Part shown: positions 11,587-23,600 of the stretch, piece after piece
How the letters are laid out: each line of letters begins with the position of its first letter
Position numbering within the stretch: position 1 is the stretch's first letter
Source: Strix aluco
Taxonomy: Eukaryota > Chordata > Aves > Strigiformes > Strigidae
Direction: 5' to 3'
DNA length: 64,000 nt
NCBI RefSeq assembly: GCF_031877795.1
Contig: NC_133935.1
Span: 48,693,330 to 48,757,329 of the forward strand
The notes under the pieces: generated by a model
The model's input: the letters and a program-made list of their open reading frames with translations, nothing else
What the model was told of the DNA's origin: nothing
The model's database searches: none
Program-made: the position numbers and the translations under genes

Positions 11587-14570
11587 GTAAAGCCAGTAGA
11601 AAATGTTTTGCTTTCCTGCTGCTTGAAGAGTCCCACTGAGAATAACGCACCGTCTCTCTTCCAGATGATTATGAACATGCCAAGGAACACATCAGTTTTT
11701 GTTGCAGGTTTCAATGACTTTGTCCCAGCTGATTTCATTCCTCCATAACTACAGCCAGGGCTATACCTAAACTCTGCTACACGTAAAGGAGAATCTGACA
11801 AGGCTTTTGAGGCAAGATGGTGGTGATGTGCATTCTTCCATTCAGTATGTCTAATGTCCTCGTTTTAAGGACCTTTGGTCTCAGTACTAACCATAATTAC
11901 ACATGCGCAAAAAATGCAGCAATAAAAATTACTTATCTTGTCTCTGTACTTTCACACAAGTGATGTAATTAATACTACTGATGAAAGCAACAGCAATCAA
12001 AAGCGCAAGAGCAAAGCCATCACCAGTTTTGCCGTGTGTACTATCCCATTTAAGCAGCTGAGCATCAGACTATACAACAGCTCTAAAAAAACTGTGTATC
12101 ACAGCAGTTTAATTATAGGGAAGCAGAACTTCTACATTATGATTAACAAAACTAAATTACAGATTAACCTGTTTGTCTAAGGTAACACTGAAAAACATAG
12201 AGGAAAGCTGAACATTGAACAAAGGTCTTTTAAGGCTAGTAGCAAACCCTATTTCACTGTCCTTCAATTGATCTTTGTGCACTGAAAATTGCCCCTGTTC
12301 TATCACCCCTAAGCAAAGAGGAGAAAAATATTCAGATGTTTTGAGTAGGCATCTGTAAGAGGCATTTGGTTATGAACAAAAGCTTCAATGAAGTCAAGAA
12401 ATCTGAAACAAGACCATTTCCTGAAGTAGTTATATTCACCAGACAAGTAACTGTTGCGCAATTTTTACAAGCCTCAGGCACTCACAGTGACACAGGTTTC
12501 TCATGATATATTGTATCATGATATATGAAAAGTTATATCAAAAATATAGAAAAGAATTTCAGGGAAGGGACTTGACAACAGAAGCAAGTCGATCAGTATT
12601 CACAAGACGTCGATGTAATCGAGTCAGTCGTTACCACTGAGATACTAGGGACCTCAAAGATGTACCCTATGTACAAGAAAATCACCCCAGCATAATAAAC
12701 TTTAGATACCATTTATGTCTGGACACTATCATGTATAGAAAGGACCCTTCTCTCTGCTTGAATGAGCAACACTTGTAAAGGATTATTAAATTAGAATAGC
12801 AGCAGCTACCAGCTATCATTTTCCTACTGTTAGCTAATCCTGGAAACTGTTTGATTTCATTACGTAAACTAAGGATTAACAACCATTTAGGAAGCATTTA
12901 TGAGCCTAACATAAAGCATAATGCCAACAAATACAGTTTGTTTTCTGAGAGTCAGTAAAACCAGACTTCCTTAGCATTAGTGAAATAATAAAAAACCTTT
13001 TAACAATTGAAGGTAGAATTCTTCCAGGTTTCTGCAGTAGAAACTAGTACCCCGTGATAGGAGATTAATAAAAATATTTAATCAGTACTGAAATAGCCCA
13101 GGCTGGACATACTCCACTATTAGTAAAATATTTAGGTCCCATTGTTTGTTTTAATCTTAATATTGAAATGCCTGGTCAAAGCCAATGCTTGCAAAGTGTT
13201 TTCAGGCACATAAACGTGCAAGCAACACAAGCATGGCATTGAATTTCACTGCTCCTTCTATTTGCTTTTGTAAAAACAGAGAACACTCCAGTAAGACAGT
13301 GAAGTGTGTTATTTTTGTTCTGCATTAAACAAAAGAAATCTGATCCACCAAGATGCTTTTTGGTAAAGAACCAGCTATGTATATAAACTCGCCTTTACTT
13401 CTGATGTTTGCCAGTTTACCTGCCAGTGCTTTAAGCGCTTATCTGCAATTGATAAATGGCTGTCATGATCAAGACCTAGTGTTTTTCCAAAAGGGCTTTT
13501 ACACAGCAAGTCTACCACCTACCCACAGCTATGTTCCTTGTAACCTAATCGACTGCCTGCTTTCAGCTTAGACTATGCCCAGGGAAAAAGTACTACTTGA
13601 AGTGCCCAAGTAGCACTTGAACAGAAAAAACATCTTCCTTAAGAAGCCATGATCCTTTTTGGGGTTCTCTTTGTAGCAATTTGTGTGTGTGAAGAAAGTG
13701 GTAACATTATATGGAAAACCATCACCAGCATGTTAAAGAAATCACATAATGGGTATTTTTCAGTTTCAAGGACAGCTGTGGGAAACTGATGTATAAAACA
13801 CTGGAAACTGGAAATCCCAAAAAAGCAGAAGAAAAATAAATTAAATTTAAAAATTCTAATGAAAGAAAATTAGAGGGGAAGAGAAAGTTTTTAGCAGTTA
13901 GATGGGGTCAGGACCAATTTCTAACCAGAGTGACCAAGGTAATTTTATTGTTCCTTGATGTCTGAAAAGCACGCTACTTTAGAGAGAACTGATACCCAGA
14001 TTTATTATGCTGTTGAGTCTTCACTACATAGGTTTCTCTTCTTACACTGTTTTAAAAATGAAAAAAACCAGGAAAGCAGCACTTCAAAGAATTCCACGTT
14101 CTCCTAGTTGTCTCCTAGCATGTACTGACATACATGCCTAAAAAGCTAGATACATGTATCTAAACACTACAATGAAGAAAACATCAGGCATTTATTACCT
14201 CTTCATAAAAACATCTCAGTTTTACATTATGAAATGACTTATCAGGGAGGTTAACATCATTTTACATCACAAAGAATAGAAGACAGACACTGCTTCAGAC
14301 TAACACTTTAATCAGTTTTGTTTTTAAATGTTAATTACAATCACTAATACACCTGCAAGTGCTTACCACATTTGTTCAACTAAGTATTATATGTACGCAT
14401 ATACAGCATAGGTCAGTTTAAAACAATCACAGTACTTCTTAGTGCAATCTGCAAAAGGAGAAGGATCTGGACCCACTTTGTGGAAATAAATATCAAATGA
14501 CAAAAAGAGATTCAGCGATTTTAGTTATGTATATTCAATGAAGTTCATGCATGCTCAAGAGTAAAAAGAT
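11587..14570. other. RAB3IP 3'UTR / MYRFL upstream region
   Basis: This is the 3-kb gap between two tandem minus-strand genes. The part next to 14570 must be RAB3IP 3'UTR; the part next to 11587 must hold the MYRFL leader and promoter. The boundary cannot be fixed from sequence alone. An imperfect direct repeat with the unit TCATGATATAT occurs twice at 12501-12525. Open frames here are short and unrecognised. Confidence 0.6.
14191..14196 (-). terminator. RAB3IP: Candidate RAB3IP polyadenylation signal
   Basis: An AATAAA hexamer on the minus strand lies about 375 bases past the RAB3IP stop codon. Further AATAAA hexamers lie at 14001-14006 and 13944-13949, and an ATTAAA at 14307-14312. In AT-rich DNA such hexamers are common, so which of them is used is unknown. 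Confidence 0.35.
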
Positions 14571-14653
14571 TTAGAGCTCTTCCTTGTAATAGCCAAGTTT
14601 TGCTAGTGACATCTCTCTTCTCAGCTGCATAACTTCCCAGAACATCTGATCCA
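14571..14653 (-). CDS. RAB3IP: RAB3IP last coding exon
   Basis: After TTTTTTAG, this exon completes a split Val codon and reads [20 protein letters not shown], then GYYKEEL and TAA at 14571-14573. It holds residues 432-458, the conserved C-terminus that in the family helps bind Rab11 and exocyst partners. Confidence 0.96.
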
Positions 14654-17600
14654 CTAAAAAAGACAGAAATATCATTAAACATACTGAATTTGTATTTTAT
14701 TTCAACTGATGTATACAGGCTGCCTCACTGTACATCAGTTTAGGGGAAATTCAGAAGTAACAAACATCTAGTAAAACCAGAATTAATATGCGAGAGGGCT
14801 ATTTGTGCTTGGTTGTGACAAAATTTATTGAAGTATTTATTTTAAAAATTCTAAATGATGGTCCTATAAAAAATACTCCACATTTTAGATGATTTCGTTT
14901 TAAATTGGGGAACAAAAATACATCAGTACTTATCAGCTTCAATTAATTGCAGTTTATCATTTTAATTGTCCTACCCCTTAACTCATTTTCTTTAAAATTA
15001 GAAGACTACAAGAAAAAAAAGTAGAACTTGTTGTATAACAAGATAATAATTGTTTCATCACAGAATCTGTAGTTTTGTTATCGCTTTTCCATTTGTAATC
15101 TTTCTTCCTCCCAGTAATCTGCCAGCAACAAACTAGGGAGGAAAGACTTTTTTTTTTTTAAAGTTTCATCTGTATTTTGCTAAACTTGATGAGCCTAGGA
15201 CACACCTTAAGCTTCTAGACGCCACAGCAATACAAATCAAAATTATTGACTATGTAATTATTCAGGACAAAAATAATTGCCATGCAGTCAAGATCATGAT
15301 ATAGAATGACTACAAAGATTATTAACCTGAGCAACAAGTACACGGTCTTCCCTAGCATATTTCAAAAAACACTTTTGTAAAAGTGACCTCTGTCTCAAAA
15401 ATTGTATGGTGGATGAGTAGAAATACATGCAATGCATTACACAGACAATTATCATGAGTGCCCACATTCTTGTAAAAGTATTGTTGAAATATTTACATAA
15501 AGCTACAAATGCAAATTTTATATTTTTAATGGTAAAGATGACAACGTAGCTGAAACACCAATGTCAAGTTTTTTTTAAACTTCTTATGAAGAATAACTAA
15601 TTATGATAATGCTGAAAATATTTCATTATGTGATGGAAAAAATACTAATTTAATCTCTTTATCTCAATAGCAAAGTAAACAAATTTTAGTTGAAACTATA
15701 TAGGTCCTTTTGGTCAAAGTAAAAGCCGTTTTAACTATAAACCAAATTAAAACTTAAATAACACATTTTCAAGATCTTCTGCAATGCTAGTAAATCAATA
15801 AAAATTACCACCATCTGAAGGTTTTATTAAACAATTTAGTGTATGAAATAGGTGAATTTCTGGCGAATTCCATGAAAAAAATTCCCTCCGACAAGGAAAG
15901 TTAACAGCATTATTTTTTGTAAGGAACAGTCTATCTATCACCTCAGGAGTACTTCAGATTAGAAATGGAAACAAAAGATTTAAGTGTAGCTAAAATACTG
16001 ATCTCTTGAAATTGGGAAACAACAGAAGAGATGACTATACGTGACGTAGATCAAAGTGGGGCCAATTCTAGCCAAATTCTGGATGAAGAAAATCCACACA
16101 GACTCAGAGACTGGAAGAATGAACAGCACAGACATCCATAAACATTACAGTACTGTTTTACACTACTTTCAAAAATGCACCTGAACTAAAAAAAATTAAG
16201 TTTTAAAAGTAAAAGCAATTTTTTTAATTAACTATAGACACGGGGCTAATTACACTTTCCACTATCTGTGCTTAGCAAATCCAGGAGCCTAAGTGATATG
16301 GTCTGTTTCAAAAAAACCTTGGACTGAAGGTTGTTGGGCAATATTCTTCGACCTGGACAGGAAATACAATTAAATCAATTGCATACAGTTTAAACACAAG
16401 CAAATCATCATAATTTCTTTTATAGTGATCAACAGGTAAACTAGTCTTGCAAATGAAGACCAATAACTGCAACTCCAACACACAATGTATTTTTAAATTC
16501 CAGAATTAACTAACTGCGTGTACAGTGCACGTACTTCCATAACAATCTTCTTTTATATGGACATACTGAAACTGAATAGGAGAGTTAAGCCAATGCCCAA
16601 ACTAATGCGCAGACAGAGTTTAAATAGGCAGTTGCTGGATATGCTTCAGGAACAAAGTGACCAAGTAACAATGGGGGGGGGGGGGGGTGGGGGGGGGGGG
16701 GGGTGAACCATAGCCTGAAGCAATGGCAGTAAAAACAGATTTCCCTTTTGGAGTGGGGGGTAATCAAGCCTTACATTTATAACCAGGGCCCTAAACAAGA
16801 GACTTTGCCATGCAGCAGCAATGACCAGGACCTCATTTCTCAGCTGCACTCAGATGAATGATTACAGTATGATTTCCTGTTTATTTTTCACAACTTAACC
16901 CAAAATATTGTCAACCTTGCCATTTCTCCCCGAAAGATAAGTCTGACAAGAACTGCTGTCTGAATTCTCAATGCACAAAATGAGAAGACACACCAAAACA
17001 CCATGTGAAAGAAGAAAAAATGGCCCAGACCAAACCAAACTAAGGTTTTTTTGGTCTAAAATATCTCCATATTCTGTGAAAGAGACTTGATTTTTTAATA
17101 CTGTGTGGAAAAACTGTGACTAATTCCTCTCGTTACAGAATTTTTCATAACATTTCTTACTGAATAATGTAAGGTGCTTTTAGATGGACTAAAAATCACT
17201 GCTTTTTGATTTGTTGTTAAAAAAACTTTATTGGAGGGTGGAATATCACCAAATTCTCGTAATTACAGCAATGACCATCAACAGATGGCTTTCCTGTAAT
17301 GTCAGGTCACTACTACGGTGTACAAATAGCAAGTTTTAGGCACATGCACTATGTAAATTTCTATTTATTATGCCAAATAAAATTTCCTACTCACCATCTT
17401 GCTGCTTCAACAGTCCTTGTTGGATGTATCGAATATATGTAAAGAAGTTACACACAGAAGTGATCTGAACCCAGATAAAAATAATGGTGGTTAATATAAT
17501 TTTGTACAATGGTACTGAAAAAAGAACTAACTACTACTCAAAATGAAATCACAGTAAATCTACTTACCCTGTAACGACAGAAAGGAGAAATGTAGTAGTA

Positions 17601-20600
17601 ACTGCTTGAATCTCCTAATTTGATTCTATGCTTGCATGACTTACTTTGTCCACTGAGAGCACATTTCCTACAAAACATAAAGTTTGCATGATTAAATAAA
17701 CAAATCTGACATTAACGTCTAAACATCTGCATGTGTTTAAGGTGTTAATGTAATTGCTTCACACTGGCACAGATATTCTGCCTTCATTTTACAAGCTGCA
17801 ATTATTACACTATGTTGTCAATTATTTTAGTTCCACAAGGACTTACTTTGTTTCAATACCACTGCATCGTGATGCATTACTGATTTTAAAAACGTTCAGC
17901 TCTGGTCATGTCCTTCCATATTCACTAATTCAAGTTGGATTGACAACTCTGAAACAGTGGGATTTCTTTTAACTCTTCATATGTGAAATAAACATTTTTT
18001 TTTAAATTCTGCTTGATGATGCATTTTATCATCAAAAAATCAGCCCTACAGAATAGCAGTCAATTCTCTGACGCCTCTCTCAGATGTGTTCTAAGACCAG
18101 CTTTGCATTTATGCCCAAAGTCATATTTTATATTCAGAGCACAAAATAATTTGGGACAATGGAAAACAGGCTGTCTGGCAATATTGCTTTCCACTACCAT
18201 TACAAAAAGTGATCGTAAAATCAAATTTACTTCTGGTGTATTGCAAGTATGTTGTATTCAGGAACAAGGAAAGGTCAGTAGTCACCACAAATTCTTCCCA
18301 GAAAACAATTCCGGAAAACGCAAAGAATTTTAAACAATTTCCTCCAAAAGTCTTTAGAAAACGGTGGTTTGAATCTCTTGAAGAAATTGCTATTAATACA
18401 ATCTTAATAAATGTAAATAAAACAGGAATTTAATTTATTTGGATTTTCTATACTGCAGCATCTTAGATGAACTGGGTTGTCATGGCATCCACTGTTTCAC
18501 TGATTTTAAAAGCTGCTGGCTCTCCTCCCTTCCATTTCTACTTCACAAAATTAGGGAGTCTAAGAACAAGCAACCTTTCAAAAGTGAGACAAAAATTACT
18601 AAGCTTCTGTGGTTCTAAACAGTGGCTCAGAAGCCCTTTTAAATAGCCTGCAGCTGGTCCACAAGAGAAAATGGAATAGTGTATATGATTTTCCACAGCA
18701 ATTTATGAGGACTGACAGCAATCCATTGATCCAAGAAATCCTGCAGTAGCTGTCCTGGTTTCAGCTGGGACAGAGTTAATTTTCTCCCTAGGAGGTAGTA
18801 CAGTGCTGTGTTTTGGGTTCAGTGTGAGAATAATGTTGGTAACACATCGATGTTTTAGTTGCTGTTAATGCTTAGTTGCTTATGCTAAGTCAAGGACTTT
18901 TCAGTTTCCCATGCTCTCTGCAAGCAGGTACACAAGAAGCTGTGAGGGAGCACAGCCAGGACAGCTGACCTGAACTAGCCAGAGGGATATTCCATACCAT
19001 AGGGCGTCATGCTCAGTGTATAAACTGGAGGGAGTGGGCCAGGAGGGGCTGATCACTGCTCAGGGACTGGCTGGGCATCAGTCAGCAGGTGGTGAGCAAT
19101 TGCATTAGGCATCATTTGTCTTTCTCACCTCTTATTTCTCTTTTTGTTATGTTCTTTTTCATTAAAATTATATTTTATTTTATTTCAATTATTAAATTGT
19201 TCTTATCTTAACCCACGAGCTTCACCTGTTTTTTCAAATTCTTCTCCTCCCCATCCCACTGTGGGGGGGGAGGAGTGAGGGAGCAGCTGTATGGTGCTTA
19301 GGTGCCAGCTGGGTTAAACCACAACAGTAGCTCAAGCAAGCTGATCACAATTTCAGTCAAGCTTTTGTGAGAAGACAGACGGACTTTCAATGCTAGGAAA
19401 ATAATGCCCTTCTTTCCTTCTGGCTATGGAATTACCTTCTATATGTTATCTTCCATCACACCAGGTTCAATGCTGGCATGGCAGTTACTGCTGCTGACAC
19501 AGTTCTGCCCTGTATAGCACACATGCAGCTTAGCACTTTGTTCCCCATGGGGACAATTATTCAAATCCTGTGGGGAAACCCAGCTGTCTTTCATTAAGGC
19601 AGCACTTACTACACACCATCAGAGACACCATTCAATAACTTCTGTGTATCAAGAACCTTTCCTCACTATTATCACAGCTGTCCGCCCTCCACTCCTTATT
19701 TTACTGTTGGGCTATTACCCACTATTTTATGCAACTGCACCCCCATCCCCCAGGCAATTGTACAATAAAATCCTTTAAAAACATTAGTCTAGTTTTTGTT
19801 ATTTTTTATTTACAGTTTGTCTATATTATGTTACCTATTTAAGAACATGGTTTCAATAAAAATAGTGCTTTGCACTGTATAAAAATAAAAAATGTGAAAC
19901 TGCTACTCTGATTCAGTGAAAACTGGAACACCTGTTTCCCATTCAATGCCAGTAATCCTATATAAGGCAAAGTGCATTTGCTGTCAAATTACCCTTAAAT
20001 ACTGCATATTCCTTACCTATTACTTATCTAAGCAATACCACAAAAGTTCTTGTTGCTACATGACAGCGGGAAAAGGAAGAAAGGAGTATGCCTGGCCTTT
20101 TGATACACCTAAAGTAACTACATTACAATTTGTGCACTGTCATCTCAAAATGTTAATCTATACCTAGCCAAATATTTAAGGATTACAAAAATTCTAATTA
20201 AACATTTATCTTACACTGGAGAAAATAGGTTAAAAGTCTCACGAGACTTCTGAATGATTCAACTGAGTCTCCTGGTTTTGAGTAAATATTTCATCATGTC
20301 AAGACATTGGGAAGTGCCTTGAACCTCAGTTTGCCAATTGCTCTTTAATGACACATGACTGGTTTCAGTAGCTTCTGGCTGTCCAGATTCTCTATTGCAT
20401 TCATGGAACACAGCTCAGTGGTGTATCTTGGACTTGAAATCACTGTCCCCTGAGTAGCTCCATTATTGGTGGTGGGCCCTCCTGATGAGGGGCTGTTACA
20501 GCTCAAAGAGCATGTTTTCTAGTAACAGGAGATAGCTGAAGAATATATGAATGCCTGAATTTTGTAGACTAGAAAGGATCAAAGACTAAGTCATAGAACA

Positions 20601-23600
20601 CAATTTTTGTTTTGTACAGCTTCTTTAAAGAGAAAGTAAAAAATCTTGAACTGTTAAATGTTTTTTCTCTTCTGCTCAATAACAGGAAAAAGAACTAAAA
20701 AACAATAGCGACAAGAAAAAACAAAAAAATCTTAAGAGTCAGATGAAAACATTTTGATGCACATTTTCCATCACAAAATTGAGCTCTGTCAAAACAAATA
20801 CTACAGAAAGAATTGTCAACTTGTCCAAAATATCTCCAACAGAAAAGTCAAGGCTTTGTCAATATTTGGAAGGCTCCAGATTAACACTGACCTTGCCTGC
20901 TTAACCCTGACATACAGTACTAAAGCACACTACATATCCCTTCCTCCTCCATTATCCATCAAAGCCCCAGTGCCTCAGGCAAGTCCCTCCCACCTAACTT
21001 TAATGTCAGTATCAGTACCTGACAACAAGTCTTGATTCAGATTCCTCTAGGACCATTCCAAAATTTCTAATAATCTTCCTCATTCAAGCATACTCCCTGC
21101 TTTAGATTCAAACTCACCTTCACCCCTGCTTCATTACATTCTTCCTGCTCAAATTCAGAGGATTTACTCTATAGATCTCCTCTCAAATCCTTCAGCTACC
21201 TTTGTCAGTGTGCTATGTATGTCCTAAATTTCTTATGCCACTTCAGATGTCCCATATTCAGCCTGTACTACTTCAATACCTGTTTCTTTAATGCCTTCCA
21301 GGTGATAGCCCCTAGTTCAAAAGCATCTGTTTTAAGTATCAGGATGGTCTTCTTCAAAGAAGTGAAGGAAACAGCTCTCCCAAAATGGGAATTTGTCTTA
21401 AAAGTCTTGTTCTATATTAGTCTTTTTTAAAGTTTAATTCATTAGTTTCTTACTTTCCCCATAAAATTTTCTAACAGCAAAGTCTTGAAGTCTTAGATTT
21501 TACGGAATAAAGCTTAAGATACACAAATTTGACTGAGATGATCAGTTGATAGCAGTTTTCTCAATCCAAGAGTTATCTCAAATGAGTCAAGATTCCCCCT
21601 CTGTTAGCTTAACATACTTTGGTCCCCCACATTCAACTGCAGAAGCTTTCACAAATCGAACAGGTTGCAAGCCAACAGGTTCAATGCTCAGAGTGTTGTT
21701 TTCAACAGCTTCCAGAACAGCTGAGGCCAACTGCAAGAGAAATTTAGAAAGCAGTTAAAAACAGCTCCATGTTATCCATTGCCTCAAATCAGTGACATAT
21801 TTCTTCTTCTGTAAAGTTAGGAACACTGACAAAAATCAACTCAAACAGATATTCAATTACAAATTAGATTTTGCTTTCAGCATGAGCAAGAGGTCCCATT
21901 TCCAGGCTCCTGCTTAAATTCTGCCCTCCAAACAACACTGCCCTTCCTGAGGCAAGATAACTGCCTTTATAGCTGGGAATATAGTCAAGCATGTTTGAAA
22001 TGCTAACTGTATTTTCAGTCATTCCTCATAAGCCCAAACAGCACATACATTTGTACATGGAGTATTCTTGTCAGACTGGATACAGCACAAGCTTTGTTTA
22101 TTTAAAGAAACTGCTTAATTTTGTGTTCTATAGAAACACAAAAAGATGCAAATAATCCTTATCTTGCAAAACACAATGTCACTGGTTTTCAGCCAAATAT
22201 AGCTTTAGAAAAGTTTTCAAACAAAGCCAACAATATATAGAAAAGCCAGTTGCAACTTTCAAACACTGTCTAGTTAAAACATCGTCTTTATGAAAAAAGG
22301 TGCAACTTTGCTCAGAATGTTAATTCTTTATAAACACACAATCTTAAGACACTAGAAATATGCTCATTTTGCTTGATTGGACCTAACACGTGCCCAAGTA
22401 TGGACAATAGCCATTACCCGATTTAAAAGAAGGTGCAATTTATGTTATTAGTGAAATAATTCTGTGAGAAGGTTCCTTCCTACCAAGTAATAAAGATATT
22501 CTTCTATTGTACTTTCATATATATATATAACTGATATAACTGACAAGTGCTAGAAGTCTAATTCTTTACTTAAGAGGAAATACAAATCTACAGTAACTAT
22601 ATCACCACTGAAGCAGAAAAAAACAAAATTAAGTTGCTGGGAAAGACAACAGGATGGCCTACTTACATGGACTGAAGAAACGATTTAATTCCCATAGTAA
22701 CCAAGCAAACTTTTTAGAGCAAGAGGTTCGTATGATGCTGTACACCAACCATAATGAACTGGTATACAATTAACTAAAAGATCATGCATGCTTATGGCCA
22801 ACAAGTAACAGCAAATGAAAAGCATACGGAAAGAACATAACACCACATGAAAACAACAGATAAACACTATGAAGAAGACATAGCCGTTTCCATGTGAGGT
22901 GTTTAATTTTACGGGGGTGGGGGGGAAATCAAGCCTGGGGGCTTTAAAATTTGTTATTCTTATTTTAATAAAGATCTAAGAATATGGTCCCTTTCTTTTA
23001 GAGACTGCTATCACAACCACAACCTGTGAATGCTGCTTAAGAACAAAACCTAAGTAAAGCAGTTGGAGCTAGAATCGGTTCCCAAGATGGGTAGAACTCC
23101 AGTCCTTCCTCTGTATGGGAGAATGTGTGGGAATAACACAAGGAAAAAGTCTCGTAATTCTTTTCATCTAAAACCATATTCCTAAACTGCCCCTGTTGAA
23201 TCATATCAAATCCCGAGGTCCAATTCTTGTAACTCAAACCTCTCTTCAAGAAAACACCCAGACTTGCAATTTATGTTGTTGTGCTTGCAGCCTGCTCTGA
23301 CTGATATGAGAGAAAAATGGCCCACAAAATTAAATATATTGGTCTTTACTGCCCCCTATATAAACAAGAGACAGTGACAGAACACTATTTCTACAAAACA
23401 GTATCTTTGAAATATCAGGAAAAAACCCACTAGCCATTCCTACAAACATCAGATGCTGCCACATAGGAGTAACATCTGAAGGAGTAGACCTAAAAAGGCC
23501 GTATCCAGAACAGCATAAATTAAATAGTGAAGAAAAAATGAACATTTTGATACTTCAGCACTTGACTGTAAACTGGCACGCTGTAATGAAACAAAAATGG

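Larger units (their letters stand above)
17668..21617 (-). other. RAB3IP: RAB3IP intron carrying an antisense LTR
   Basis: This 3.95-kb intron contains the 576-bp LTR at 18751-19326. The rest is AT-rich, with no gene I can support. Plus-strand open frames at 18013-18433 and 20754-21035 lack recognisable content. Confidence 0.85.

Noticed and set aside
16518-16706. Plus-strand 62-codon frame ending in poly-glycine
   Set aside because: The glycine run is just translation of the G tract and the rest has no recognisable content.
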